Made by a program: the position numbers and the translations under genes
Assembly: GCA_951801245.1 (NCBI GenBank)
Contig: CATOMC010000013.1
Location: 4,191-68,190 of the forward strand
From: an uncultured Lachnospiraceae bacterium
GTDB taxonomy: Bacteria > Bacillota_A > Clostridia > Lachnospirales > Lachnospiraceae
Direction: 5' to 3'
DNA: 64,000 bases
The notes under the pieces: model-generated
Database searches by the model: none
What the model was told of the DNA's origin: nothing
The model's input: the letters and a program-made list of their open reading frames with translations, nothing else
Shown: positions 54,808 to 64,000 of the stretch, one piece after another
Layout: every line of letters begins with the position of its first letter
How positions within the stretch are numbered: position 1 is the first letter of the stretch

Positions 54808-56652
54808 ATGGTTGATACGATGAAGAAGCAGTACATAAAATCTCTTCGCAAAGCGTCATCCATTCTGCTCGCAGTAGCATGTGCAGGTATGATGATTACG
54901 GGGTGCGGCGAAGAGGCAGTAGTGGAAGAGACGATCAGTGAGGCGATTCCGGTCGAGGTGCTAAACCCAGAGGCAGGAACACTCACCCTAAAGAATGAAT
55001 TTGTGGGTACAGTAAGCCCGGAGGAATTTGTGTACGTGATTCCCATGGTTTCGGCGGAGGTCCTGAGTGCTGATGTGGCAGTGGGAGATACGGTCGTTGC
55101 GGGACAGGAGTTATGTAAACTAGATTCCGAGGCGGCACAGTTACAGCTTGCCAGTGCCCAGGCGCAGTATGACAGTGTGGAAGCCAATGTGGATGCGGCC
55201 CAGGTGGGGTATGAGATTGCCCAGGCACAGTATGAGAGCGCAGTTGCGCAGATAGATCTACAGAATGAGCAGACCCAGAGACAGAAGGACCTGCAATTGT
55301 ATCAGATGCAGATTCAGATTGACAGTATCAACAATGGGATAGATGATATCAATGAGCAGATGTCGGATCTGGATGAGGATAAGAAAGATGCGGAAGAAAA
55401 GAAAGACGACTTAAAGAAAGCGCGGAATAAAGCAAACGCTTATGCAGAGCAGGCGGAAGAAGCTTATGGGCAAGCGCAGGCGGCATATAGTGCGAAGATG
55501 AATTCTTCCGGATATAATGAAAAGCGGGCGGCTTACCAGAGAGCAATTGCTGAAGTTACGGCATTGGAGACTGGGGATGATGCCGCCAAAAAAGAGATTA
55601 TAGACAATCAGTTTTACGGAAATGAAAGTGAATACGAGGAAGCATTGCAGAATGCAAAAGATGATCTGGATGAGGCTGATGAAGCGTTAAAAACTGCAGA
55701 AGAAGAAATGAAATATTATGAGGAATCCCTCGACAGTGCCAGAGCGGCCATGTCATCGGCCCAGTCCGCAGTATCCCAGACAGAGTCAGCCTACGAACAG
55801 GTCAAGTCCGGGATAGAATCCATTGAGGATGGTCAGGAACAATTGTCCAGCACGTTGTCCGATACTTATAGGAATCTGGAACAGACAGAGGCTGTCAGGA
55901 ATATGACGGAAGCAAGCCTCAATATAGACAGCACGCCGGTGCAGAATGCCAGCAAGAAGACGGCGGCTCTTGGTGTTGACTCTGCGGCGGCCACAGTCAA
56001 TTCAGCCAAAGTAGGAGCAGAAGGGGCGAAGGTTGCCATAGACAGTGCGGAGTATCAACTGGATATGTATACGCTGAAGGCACCCATTGATGGCGTGATC
56101 GAGGCAGTCAATATTAAGGAGCATGATTTTGCGTCTCCCAACGGACCGGCGTTTGTGATTTCCAATAAGAATACAATGACAGTCACTTTTCATGTGAGTG
56201 AGGGAATCCGCAACACACTGCATGTGGGACAGAAGATTCAGGTAGACAGAAATGGTAAGCTCTACGATGCAGCCATTACGGAGATCGGGACAATGATCGA
56301 TCAGAACACAGGACTGTTTGCGGTTAAATCCTGTGTGAGTACGCCGGATGCCAGTCTGCTTACCGGCAGCAGTGTAAAAGTCATTGCAGATACATACAGT
56401 CAGGGAAATGCGATCCTGATCCCTTATGATGCGGTATATTATGATGACAGCCAGCCCTACGTGTACGTAGCGGTGGATGGAACGGCCAGACGTCAGGATG
56501 TGGAGACAGGCATTTTTGATGCAGATACCATTACCGTCTTATCAGGACTGACAGTGGATGAGGTATTGATTACAAGCTGGTCAGCGAACTTAAGGGATGG
56601 AGCGGAGATATCAGCGCAGGATGGTGGAAGCCAGGAGACCGCGGCGGAATAA
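54808..56652 (+). CDS. Membrane-fusion (HlyD/AcrA-type) efflux adaptor, lipoprotein
   Basis: About 614 residues; an ATG at 54820 is an equally possible start. A signal peptide ends in a lipobox MITGC, so the protein is lipid-anchored outside the membrane. The first lipoyl half (about 40-110) is followed by a very long coiled coil (about 100-390, rich in Ala/Gln/Glu/Asp), then the second lipoyl half (DMYTLKAPIDGVIEAVNI) and beta-barrel. The coiled coil is longer than in typical AcrA (protein about 390-400 residues). Works with the RND pump twelve bases downstream. Confidence 0.9.
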   Translation: MVDTMKKQYIKSLRKASSILLAVACAGMMITGCGEEAVVEETISEAIPVEVLNPEAGTLTLKNEFVGTVSPEEFVYVIPMVSAEVLSADVAVGDTVVAGQELCKLDSEAAQLQLASAQAQYDSVEANVDAAQVGYEIAQAQYESAVAQIDLQNEQTQRQKDLQLYQMQIQIDSINNGIDDINEQMSDLDEDKKDAEEKKDDLKKARNKANAYAEQAEEAYGQAQAAYSAKMNSSGYNEKRAAYQRAIAEVTALETGDDAAKKEIIDNQFYGNESEYEEALQNAKDDLDEADEALKTAEEEMKYYEESLDSARAAMSSAQSAVSQTESAYEQVKSGIESIEDGQEQLSSTLSDTYRNLEQTEAVRNMTEASLNIDSTPVQNASKKTAALGVDSAAATVNSAKVGAEGAKVAIDSAEYQLDMYTLKAPIDGVIEAVNIKEHDFASPNGPAFVISNKNTMTVTFHVSEGIRNTLHVGQKIQVDRNGKLYDAAITEIGTMIDQNTGLFAVKSCVSTPDASLLTGSSVKVIADTYSQGNAILIPYDAVYYDDSQPYVYVAVDGTARRQDVETGIFDADTITVLSGLTVDEVLITSWSANLRDGAEISAQDGGSQETAAE

Positions 56653-56664
56653 TGGAGGATTAGC

Positions 56665-59600
56665 ATGAGTTTGACGAAATTAGCTCTAAAAAGACCGGTA
56701 TCCATCGCAATGATCATTCTGGCTCTGGTTGTTTTCGGATTGTCTTCGGTAGTGAGTTTCCGGCTGGAACTGACCCCGGATATGGAACTTCCCATGCTCT
56801 TAGTCTACACGATCTATCCGGGCGCGGATCCGGAGAGTGTGGAGGAACTGGTGACCAAGGAAGTGGAGGCGGCCGGTTCCGAACAGAGCGGTGTTACCAC
56901 TTATACCTCGCAGTCTGCAGAGAATATGTCCATGGTCATGTTCCAGTATGAATACGGAACGGATTTGAAAGATGCCTATATGGATTTGAAGACGGCCCTG
57001 GATACGGCCAAGGCTTCGATGCCGGAGGATGTGAATGAGCCGACGGTTATTGAGATGGCCATGGATCAGATGGAGACGATGGACATCTCAGTCACGGCAG
57101 TTGGCGACAGTGATGTATTAAGTTATGTAAATGATACACTGGTCACGGAATTAGAGACTATTTCCGGTGTGGCGGATGTTTCGGTGTACGGAGGCCATGA
57201 GAACTATATCAGAGTACAGCTCAATTCCCAGGCAATGAAGCAGTATGGGTTATCTATGAGCACGATCGCACAGACCATCGGCTCCATGGATTTTACGGTT
57301 CCGGCCGGCAATGTGAGCCAGGGATCACAGGATATTGCTGTATCCAGCAGTGCGGATATTTCCGGGGTGGTACAGATTCAGAATATCCCCATTACCACGG
57401 CCAAAGGGCAGATTATTCCACTTTCTGAGGTCGCAAATGTGAGCGAGAGCCAGCAGGATGCTTCCAGTATCAGCCGATATAACAGCCAGGAAAATGTGAC
57501 GATTGCGATCACGAAGAAGAAAAGTTATGGCACGGTGGATGTCACCAGAGATGTGAAAAAGGTGCTGGACAGGCTGCAGGCGGATAATGATACCGTGGAG
57601 ATCAGCGTTATATATAATGCCAGCGATATGATCCAGTCGTCCCTGACATCAGTGGGCAGTACGCTGCTTTTGGGCGTTTTGTTTTCCATGTTGGTCTTGT
57701 TTATCTTCTTTGGGGACCTTCGGGCAAGCCTAATCGTGGGCAGTTCCATGCCGATTTCCCTGTTTGCAACGATGATTGGTATGAATATGCTTGGGTTTAC
57801 TTTCAATGTGGTGACCATGGGCGCGCTTGTTATCGCGATCGGTATGATGGTAGACAGTTCCATCGTGGTTCTGGAGAGCTGTTTTAGACTGAAAGATGAG
57901 ACTGGAGAGTACAGAGAGTCGGCGCTTAAGGGAACCGGTATTGTGACGGCTTCTATCGTTGCCTCTACGATAACCACGGTTGTGGTATATCTCCCGTTAA
58001 GTACCATGAAAGGATTGTCCGGACAGTTGTTTACGGAACTTGGCATGACGATCATCATGGCTATGCTGGCTTCTTTGGTCATGGCGATGACGATCATCCC
58101 GCTTCTTTTCTCGAAGTTCAAGCCCAAGGAGAAGAAAGAGCTGCCTGTGAATAAACTGCTTCGCAAAATTAACAGCGGTTATGACAGACTGCTTCGCAGA
58201 TTATTGCCCAGAAAGGGATTGGTCGTTTGCGTCTCAGTGGTTCTTCTGGTGGCGGCTTTCATGCTGGTCAGCCATATACATACGGAATTGATGCCCAGCA
58301 TGGACGAAGGTGCATTTTCTATCACGGCAAGTTTCCGGTCGGGAACAAAGATGGATGTCATTGAAGAACAGACAAAGTTTCTGGAAGAAATGGCGGAAGC
58401 TGATGAGAATGTGGGACGTTATTCCTACAGCATTTCGGGATCTACGGCAACTTTGACAGCATATCTTACGGATGAGTGTGAACTTTCCACCGGCGAAGCG
58501 ATAGAAAGCTATACCAGGGCGCTTGCCGATATGACCAATATGGATATCAGTATTCAGGCCAGCGGAGCCAGCATGACGAGTATGATGGGCAGCGGTATTG
58601 AGATCGATCTGGAAGGACGAGATCTGAATGACCTGAAAGCGGCATCCAAGCAGGTACAGCAGATGCTGCAGCAGATTCCGGGTGTTTTGCAGACATCTTC
58701 CAATATGTCTGACGCATCCACGCAGGCCAAGGTCATTATCGATCCGTTAAAGAGTATGGCAGTGGGACTTCCGCCCATGCAGGTGGCGGGAGAAATGTAC
58801 AGTACTTTAAGTGGTACGGAAGCGGCGAAGCTGACCAGAAGCGGTGAAGAGTTTTCTGTGCGCGTGGAATATCCGGAGGGCGAATATGACAATATGAATG
58901 ACCTGCTCAATATCACATTGTCCACGCCTTATGGGACGCAGGTTCCACTGTCAGAAATCGCATCCGTGGAATATGTGGATTCACCGGTAACGCTGACTCG
59001 TGTGGATGGTATTTATCAGGTAGCCGTGACGGCCAATACCACGGATGATGCCAGATTCACGGCACAAGAAGCGGCGGATGAGGCAATGGAGCAAATGGTT
59101 CTGCCAAGAGGCGTCTCACGTGCGACCACAATGATGGACGATATGATGATCGATGAATTCACGGCGATCATCACAGCGATTTTCGTTGCTGTATTCCTGA
59201 TTTTCCTTGTCATGGCGATGCAGTTTGAGTCACCCCGGTTTTCCATGATGGTCATGATAAGTATTCCGTTTGCACTGATCGGATCCTTTGGACTGCTGTA
59301 TCTGATCAGATCCACCCTCAGCATGGTATCGCTGATGGGTGTGCTGATGTTGGTCGGTATCGTGGTGAATAACGGTATTCTGTATGTGGATACGGCCAAC
59401 AGGCTGCGGGAAGAGATGCCGCTTGAGGAGGCATTGATTCAGAGCGGACAGCTTAGATTACGGCCTATTTTGATGACCACATTGACAACAATTCTGTCCA
59501 TGATTCCTATGTCTTTGGGAATCGGAGAGGGATCTGTCATGATGGAAGGTATGGCACTTGTCATTATCGGTGGATTGATCGCATCTACGGTGTTGATTCT

Positions 59601-59718
59601 GCTGTTGATGCCCACATTCTATCTGATCATTGATAAGAGGAGCCGTAAGGAAAAGAGACTGCTCAGGAAAGAAGCGAAACTGGCGGCCAGGGAAGAGAAG
59701 AATCAGGACCAGGAGTAA
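56665..59718 (+). CDS. RND-family efflux transporter (HAE1/AcrB-like)
   Basis: 1017 residues, full length. The start LALKRPVSIAMIILALVVFG is the first membrane helix; a cluster at about 335-475 includes VIAIGMMVDSSIVVLESCFR, whose Asp resembles the proton-relay residue of TM4. A second large extracytoplasmic loop and second membrane cluster (about 830-990; SLMGVLMLVGIVVNNGILYV) complete the duplicated RND layout. It exports hydrophobic drugs, lipids or peptides by proton antiport. No outer-membrane factor is encoded, as expected for a one-membrane cell. GGAGG precedes the ATG. Confidence 0.95.
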   Translation: MSLTKLALKRPVSIAMIILALVVFGLSSVVSFRLELTPDMELPMLLVYTIYPGADPESVEELVTKEVEAAGSEQSGVTTYTSQSAENMSMVMFQYEYGTDLKDAYMDLKTALDTAKASMPEDVNEPTVIEMAMDQMETMDISVTAVGDSDVLSYVNDTLVTELETISGVADVSVYGGHENYIRVQLNSQAMKQYGLSMSTIAQTIGSMDFTVPAGNVSQGSQDIAVSSSADISGVVQIQNIPITTAKGQIIPLSEVANVSESQQDASSISRYNSQENVTIAITKKKSYGTVDVTRDVKKVLDRLQADNDTVEISVIYNASDMIQSSLTSVGSTLLLGVLFSMLVLFIFFGDLRASLIVGSSMPISLFATMIGMNMLGFTFNVVTMGALVIAIGMMVDSSIVVLESCFRLKDETGEYRESALKGTGIVTASIVASTITTVVVYLPLSTMKGLSGQLFTELGMTIIMAMLASLVMAMTIIPLLFSKFKPKEKKELPVNKLLRKINSGYDRLLRRLLPRKGLVVCVSVVLLVAAFMLVSHIHTELMPSMDEGAFSITASFRSGTKMDVIEEQTKFLEEMAEADENVGRYSYSISGSTATLTAYLTDECELSTGEAIESYTRALADMTNMDISIQASGASMTSMMGSGIEIDLEGRDLNDLKAASKQVQQMLQQIPGVLQTSSNMSDASTQAKVIIDPLKSMAVGLPPMQVAGEMYSTLSGTEAAKLTRSGEEFSVRVEYPEGEYDNMNDLLNITLSTPYGTQVPLSEIASVEYVDSPVTLTRVDGIYQVAVTANTTDDARFTAQEAADEAMEQMVLPRGVSRATTMMDDMMIDEFTAIITAIFVAVFLIFLVMAMQFESPRFSMMVMISIPFALIGSFGLLYLIRSTLSMVSLMGVLMLVGIVVNNGILYVDTANRLREEMPLEEALIQSGQLRLRPILMTTLTTILSMIPMSLGIGEGSVMMEGMALVIIGGLIASTVLILLLMPTFYLIIDKRSRKEKRLLRKEAKLAAREEKNQDQE

Positions 59719-59748
59719 CCAGAGACTTGTTACTAGTTTACATAATAG

Positions 59749-59785
59749 AAGCCAGGAGTGATGCATGTCACTTCCTGGCTTTTTA
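59749..59785. terminator. Bidirectional terminator
   Basis: AAGCCAGGAGTGA and TCACTTCCTGGC pair (one bulged T) between the convergent RND and cyclase genes, followed by TTTTTAT on the plus strand. Confidence 0.85.
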
Positions 59786-59792
59786 TGATTGT

Positions 59793-61214
59793 TCAACGTA
59801 TCTGGAAACGATTCTTTCCATTCCTCTTTGCTTCGTACAGTGCCTTGTCGGCATTCTGATATAAGAAGTTGTAGGAGGTGCTGTGTGATACGAAGGCGGC
59901 ACCTATACTGGCGGAAAGGTTTTGCGCCGGATATTTTTCTTCCAGGTTCTGGCGGACAAGACCGATGAATTTTGTCAGCATTGCCTTTGCCTCATCGGCG
60001 GTAATATTACGTCCCACAAAAACTGCAAATTCATCACCGCCCAGACGGCTGACAACATCTTTGTTCCGGTTAAAATACGATTCCAACAGCCGGCTGAAAT
60101 CCTGCAGTACCTTATCGCCGACAGGATGTCCAAGCTGGTCGTTGACCAGTTTAAAATTATCCATATCTATGATAAGAAGAAGCCCTTCACCCGGGTGTTC
60201 TTCTAAGGCAAGACGGATATATTCTTCAAACCCGTTCCGGTTCCAGAGATTGGTCAGAGGATCACGTTTGGCTTTCTTACGGATGGTACTCATTTCCTTG
60301 GAAAATCTCGATGTTACGATAAACAGCAGCAATGAGGCAGCAATAGCCACGATCAGCATGGGAAATTCGATTCTCCACAGGTTATTCAGGACAACATCCT
60401 GACTCAGGCAGGTCACAAAATACCAGTCGGTATCGGGGATGAAGGTGATATTGACAAAATATTTATTGTGGTTATCGCCGGAAATTTCATGCAGGCCGGC
60501 TTGACCGGTATCTAACAGGCGGCTGATATTTCGGTACAGCAGGGGTCCATCTTTGGCGGACAAAATATTTCCTGTCATGGATGTATCGGAGTCTGCCACG
60601 ATCAGCCGGCTGTTTCTGGTTACAAAAAAGGCACTCTCGATTTCATTGACAGTAATGTCTTTGGTGAGCCTGGCGGCATAATCCAGATAGACGTCTGCAG
60701 CCAGTACACTGACGGCGGGACCGGTGTTAAGTCTGGCGGAAACGCTTACGCAGGTACTGCCGGTCATTGCATCCACGTATGGCTCACCGAAAGCAAATTC
60801 GTCATGCTTAAGACCTTCCTTATACCAGTCGCGCTCTGTCACAGCAAAATCATCACCGGGAACCCAGCCTGAGGAATCAAAGTAGTTCCCTTGATCGTCT
60901 CCCAGATAAAGGCCGTAGGGATAGGCACTGTGTGTACCGGCGCTGGTACGCATCATTTTGTAGGATGCTTCGTTCTCCAGGCCAGAGGCTTCCAACATGG
61001 CTTTATAGATCGTCATTTCTTTTAAGACAGAATCTGCCCAGGTATCGATGTCTTCGGCATAATTATGGGATTCCAGGGCAAGTTTATCTTTAGACAGTGT
61101 TGTTATTTCATTTCTGACCAGAATAAAGTAGATGACAATGATCAACAAAACAATAGGAACAATCGTACCAACCAATTTAATGTTGGTCCAGATGTATCTT
61201 GATCTTTGTTTCAA
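59793..61214 (-). CDS. Membrane diguanylate cyclase (dCache-GGDEF)
   Basis: About 473 residues from a TTG at 61214, which has AGGGGG upstream and lies about 50 bases inside a good promoter; a TTG at 61259 would be almost at the transcript start. Transmembrane segment (about 14-33), extracellular dCache (about 35-275; FAVTERDWYKEGL), second membrane segment (about 283-302), GGDEF domain (about 320-470). The active site SRLGGDEFAVF is intact and the inhibitory I-site RNKD stands five residues before GGDEF. It makes cyclic di-GMP in response to an external ligand. Confidence 0.94.
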   Translation of the reverse strand: MKQRSRYIWTNIKLVGTIVPIVLLIIVIYFILVRNEITTLSKDKLALESHNYAEDIDTWADSVLKEMTIYKAMLEASGLENEASYKMMRTSAGTHSAYPYGLYLGDDQGNYFDSSGWVPGDDFAVTERDWYKEGLKHDEFAFGEPYVDAMTGSTCVSVSARLNTGPAVSVLAADVYLDYAARLTKDITVNEIESAFFVTRNSRLIVADSDTSMTGNILSAKDGPLLYRNISRLLDTGQAGLHEISGDNHNKYFVNITFIPDTDWYFVTCLSQDVVLNNLWRIEFPMLIVAIAASLLLFIVTSRFSKEMSTIRKKAKRDPLTNLWNRNGFEEYIRLALEEHPGEGLLLIIDMDNFKLVNDQLGHPVGDKVLQDFSRLLESYFNRNKDVVSRLGGDEFAVFVGRNITADEAKAMLTKFIGLVRQNLEEKYPAQNLSASIGAAFVSHSTSYNFLYQNADKALYEAKRNGKNRFQIR

Positions 61215-61271
61215 TTGAAATACCCCCTGTAAATAATCAACGTTGTTTTGATTATTCAATATTTCGTAATT

Positions 61272-61300
61272 ATTATAGCAAGGGTAATTCCGGAAGTCAA
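61272..61300 (-). promoter_or_regulatory. Promoter of the diguanylate cyclase gene
   Basis: On the minus strand TTGACT (61300-61295), a 17-base spacer and TATAAT (61277-61272). Confidence 0.8.
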
Positions 61301-61413
61301 TTCGTTACAAAGAAGCCGAAGACTGAACTGTTATGCCCATTCTGACTCTCAAAACAGGAGCATATTGACAAATGAAAGGTGAGATGCTAACGTTACAAAA
61401 AAGGTGGTATCGT

Positions 61414-62880
61414 ATGATGAAATATTCCATGAAAAGGCAGTTTGCGGTTGTTCTTCTGGCGCTTGTCACAGGTACGATCCTGCTGTGTCTTATTTTAAAC
61501 ACTACTCTGCTTGAAAGATATTATATCAATAAAAAACAGAATGCACTGGTACGGGCCTATTTCAGCATCAATGAGGCTACAAGCGAAGGTGACATCACGA
61601 CTGAGACGTACGATATTGAACTGCAGAAGATCCGTGAGAAATATAATATTCATGTGCTTGTGGTGGACAGCGAATCACAAGCGGTCAAGTTTTCTATGAA
61701 TGATCCAGAAACCGTGCTAAAACAATTGCTTGACCATATATTTCTTGGCGTAAATGAAGACAATCTTCTGATCAATACAGATGATTATAAAATGCAGGTT
61801 GTCAAAGACTATAGGACACAGACAGAATATATTGAAATGTGGGGGATGCTTGACAACGGGTATCTTTTCATGCTGCGCAGCGCCTTAGAAAGTATTCAGG
61901 AGAGCGTGTCGATCTCCAACCGGTTTCTTGCTTATGTGGGCATGGTAGCCATTTTTATCAGTGCCTTATTGGTGTTGTGGCTGTCCAACAGATTTACCAA
62001 ACCGATTTTGGAACTGGCGAAAATCTCCGAGCGGATGAAGCATTTGGACTTTGAGGCAAAATATACGGGGGATGATAAGACGGAGATAGCGGTTCTGGGA
62101 AACAATATCAATGAAATGTCGGAAGCACTGGAAAAGACAATTTCTGAATTAAACACGGCGAACAATGAACTGTTAAAAGATATCGAGCAAAAAGATAAGA
62201 TCGATGAGATGAGAAGAGAGTTTCTATCTAATGTATCCCATGAGTTAAAGACGCCGATCGCGCTGATACAAGGATATGCCGAAGGGTTAAAAGAGGGGAT
62301 TAACGACGACGCCGAGAGCAGGGAATTTTATTGTGATGTTATTATGGACGAGGCGGTCCGGATGAATACCATGGTCAAAAAGCTTCTCACCCTGAACCAG
62401 TTGGAATCCGGAAATGAGATTATCAGTATGGAGCGCTTTGATGTGGCGGCACTTATCAGGAATTATATTGTTACCTGTGATATTTTGGTAAAACAGAATG
62501 GGGTTTCTGTCCGTATGGAGGATTATGGTTCTATCTATGTGTGGGGAGATGAATTTAAGGTGGAGGAAGTGTTTGCCAATTATTTTACCAATGCGATCCA
62601 CCATGCGGCAGGAGATAAGATCATAGATATCAAGATACAGAAGATGGAACAATGTGTGAAGATTTCTGTATTTAATACGGGAGAGCCGATTCCCCAGGAG
62701 AGCGTGGCACATTTGTGGGAAAAATTCTATAAAGTGGATAAGGCGCGTACAAGAGAGTACGGCGGAAGCGGCATAGGGCTTTCTATTGTCAAGGCGATCA
62801 TGGAATCCATGAACCAGGAATATGGCGTGGTCAATTATGATAACGGTGTGGAATTCTGGTTTGCTCTGGATGCTTCGTAA
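61414..62880 (+). CDS. HAMP-containing sensor histidine kinase
   Basis: About 488 residues from ATG 61414, which has AAGGTGG six bases upstream; ATGs at 61372 and 61384 are possible. Membrane segment (about 9-30), extracellular sensor (about 32-165, no named domain), second membrane segment (about 168-190), HAMP (about 190-245), HisKA with H276 in SNVSHELKTPIALIQGYAEG, and HATPase with FTNAIHHA and GGSGIGLSIVKAIME. This is a typical partner for OmpR-type regulators, but none is adjacent; the nearest lies about ten kilobases upstream. Confidence 0.94.
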   Translation: MMKYSMKRQFAVVLLALVTGTILLCLILNTTLLERYYINKKQNALVRAYFSINEATSEGDITTETYDIELQKIREKYNIHVLVVDSESQAVKFSMNDPETVLKQLLDHIFLGVNEDNLLINTDDYKMQVVKDYRTQTEYIEMWGMLDNGYLFMLRSALESIQESVSISNRFLAYVGMVAIFISALLVLWLSNRFTKPILELAKISERMKHLDFEAKYTGDDKTEIAVLGNNINEMSEALEKTISELNTANNELLKDIEQKDKIDEMRREFLSNVSHELKTPIALIQGYAEGLKEGINDDAESREFYCDVIMDEAVRMNTMVKKLLTLNQLESGNEIISMERFDVAALIRNYIVTCDILVKQNGVSVRMEDYGSIYVWGDEFKVEEVFANYFTNAIHHAAGDKIIDIKIQKMEQCVKISVFNTGEPIPQESVAHLWEKFYKVDKARTREYGGSGIGLSIVKAIMESMNQEYGVVNYDNGVEFWFALDAS

Positions 62881-62886
62881 AGATAC

Positions 62887-62915
62887 TTGTAAGAACAGAA
62901 ATATTAAGTTATAAT
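62887..62915 (+). promoter_or_regulatory. Promoter of the lipoprotein gene
   Basis: TTGTAA (62887-62892), a 17-base spacer and TATAAT (62910-62915). The leader contains small inverted repeats GCAGG/CCTGC (62920-62937) and GGAATT/AATTCC. Confidence 0.6.
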
Positions 62916-63041
62916 AAACGCAGGTTCAGTAGCCTGCATATCGGGAATTACGATATAATTCCTGTCGGGGCAGGATGCCGTTCTTTGCACTTAAGGCGAA
63001 TGGTGTGTTATGTATATATAAAATAGATAGGAGACAGGAAC

Positions 63042-63767
63042 GTGAAAAAGACAGCTATATTTCTGTGTGGAATCACTGCATCACTTTTGATGACAGGATG
63101 TGGCGCTATGCCTGATCTGACGCAGGAAGAGACGGAATTGATATCGGAATACGCGGTGGGAGTACTGCTTAAATATGATAAGAACCACGGAAGTCGTTTA
63201 GTAGAGACGACAGCGGTTGATACTACTGAGGAAATACAAGAAGAACTTCCGGAGGAAGTGATACCGGAAGAAGAACCGGAAGAACTGCCAGAGACAACAG
63301 AGGTTGTAGATGTGAGCCAGGATGAAGAGGAGCAGGTACCCACTGCTTCATCGGTAGAGGAATACTATGGAATCCCTAATGTGACAATTCAGTATACGGG
63401 GTATGAGATGGCAGATTCCTATCCGTCCATGGGAGAAGGTGAGAGTCTTTTCTTCTCGATGGACGCCACACCGGGGACACAGCTTCTGGTACTTAAGTTT
63501 CTTGCATCCAATACGGGAAATACAGATCAAATAATGAATATGCTGGACTATGGGGCAAGATTCAGAGTTTCCATAAATGGAGAAAGCAGCAAAGGTGCAC
63601 TGGCTACTATGCTTCTAAATGATATGCAGACCTATGACGATATGATTCCGGCCGGCTCTTCGGTAGAACTTGTAAGCATCGTGGAAGTACCCCGGGATAT
63701 CAGTATAAACACCATTGATTTTATTCTGCGAGGCAACGAGGAAAATGCAACTTTGAGGCTGCAATAG
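63042..63767 (+). CDS. Acidic lipoprotein of unknown function
   Basis: 241 residues from a GTG at 63042 with AGGAG seven bases upstream. The signal peptide ends in lipobox LMTGC (Cys20). A Glu/Pro-rich acidic linker (about 62-105; repeats like EELPEEVIPEEEPEELPE) leads to a C-terminal beta-rich domain (about 115-241) with LLVLKFLASNTGN. That domain resembles the immunoglobulin-like DUF4352/Telokin-type folds of Firmicute lipoproteins, but the match is from memory only. It is anchored outside the membrane; no partner is evident. Confidence 0.82.
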   Translation: MKKTAIFLCGITASLLMTGCGAMPDLTQEETELISEYAVGVLLKYDKNHGSRLVETTAVDTTEEIQEELPEEVIPEEEPEELPETTEVVDVSQDEEEQVPTASSVEEYYGIPNVTIQYTGYEMADSYPSMGEGESLFFSMDATPGTQLLVLKFLASNTGNTDQIMNMLDYGARFRVSINGESSKGALATMLLNDMQTYDDMIPAGSSVELVSIVEVPRDISINTIDFILRGNEENATLRLQ

Positions 63768-63807
63768 AAGAAAAAGATAAAAAATGGAAGAAAATTAAAA
63801 TTTCCCG

Positions 63808-63836
63808 TTGACATATGATAAAGCATCTGCTATTAT
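63808..63836 (+). promoter_or_regulatory. Strong promoter near the window end
   Basis: Consensus TTGACA (63808-63813), a 17-base spacer and TATTAT (63831-63836). Confidence 0.8.
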
Positions 63837-63842
63837 ATGAAA

Positions 63843-64000
63843 GTCGCACGGCACTGAAACAGAAAACGGCGGCACAGAACCTTGACAAATAAACAGTAAT
63901 GCAACCCTGAAAATTCAAGAGAAAAGGTCTCGGACACAAAAGGAAGAGACCGGACGCGAACGAGAGGCACTGCCTCGAGTGAGCGGTGAGAATTATTCAG
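63843..64000 (+). other. Untranslated leader, possibly upstream of an rRNA operon
   Basis: No reading frame follows the promoter up to the window end. The sequence has the look of a pre-rRNA leader: an ACCTTGACAAATAAACAG stretch and an ACCCTGAAAATTC stretch like the processing regions around Clostridial 16S genes, then the paired arms GGTCTC/GAGACC (about 63927-63951) and GAGGCACTGCCTC-like symmetry (about 63964-63977). The identification is tentative since 16S itself is not reached. Confidence 0.3.

Overview
The window looks like chromosomal core DNA of a spore-forming, motile, low-to-medium-GC Firmicute of class Clostridia, most likely family Lachnospiraceae. The evidence is the mix of Firmicute markers (ribonuclease Y, SpoIIM, a SpoVB-like flippase, CIRCE-controlled groESL, a LicT/GlcT antiterminator, a tmRNA tag ending AEDNLAYAA) with two chemoreceptors and strong AGGAGG ribosome binding sites. 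The family call is an inference from gene content and codon use; no 16S sequence lies inside the window.

Layout. 1-6.9 kb: DNA repair and RNA decay (cinA, a repeat-rich membrane protein, SOS-controlled recA, recX, rny). 6.9-8.3 kb: an AT-rich scar holding a decayed AbiL/RloAB-type defence pair. 8.3-17.3 kb: housekeeping genes (aminotransferase, ADP-ribose pyrophosphatase, spoIIM, xerD, DAHP synthase, SpoVB-like flippase, mnmA, a hypothetical gene, histidinol phosphatase). The nudF-spoIIM-xerD order resembles that of Bacillus. 17.5-20.8 kb: lower glycolysis gapA-pgk-tpiA, whose two intergenic gaps carry matching double-hairpin elements. 21-22.9 kb: chemoreceptor. 23-30.1 kb: a self-contained GlcNAc/glucose phosphotransferase operon (antiterminator with its RNA target, EIIA, EI, HPr, EIICB) followed by nagB and nagA. 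Sugar is imported and phosphorylated, deacetylated and deaminated to fructose-6-phosphate, which feeds the glycolytic genes just upstream. 30.1-33.3 kb: AraC regulator divergent from a family 31 glycosidase. 33.4-34.3 kb: a degenerate GGDEF protein. 34.6-36.9 kb: groES-groEL. 37-41 kb: rel, a metallo-hydrolase and a TraX-like membrane protein.

41.1-45.0 kb holds the least explained unit: a VWA/DUF2201-like protein, a MoxR-type AAA ATPase (ATGA overlap) and a leucine-rich-repeat protein. This is the best candidate for an undescribed system. 45.1-48.5 kb is a compact translation-quality-control block: secG, rnr, smpB and the tmRNA gene ssrA. RNase R, SmpB and tmRNA act together in trans-translation.

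48.6-63.8 kb is dominated by signalling and efflux: a second chemoreceptor, a one-TM hypothetical, an OmpR-type regulator, a large hybrid kinase with two receivers, a lipoprotein adaptor plus RND pump, a Cache-GGDEF diguanylate cyclase with an intact active site, a HAMP histidine kinase, and an acidic lipoprotein. The window ends in a leader behind a strong promoter with no open frame, possibly the upstream part of an rRNA operon.

Starts were chosen by Shine-Dalgarno spacing and family length. No database search was possible, so all family calls rest on motif recognition.
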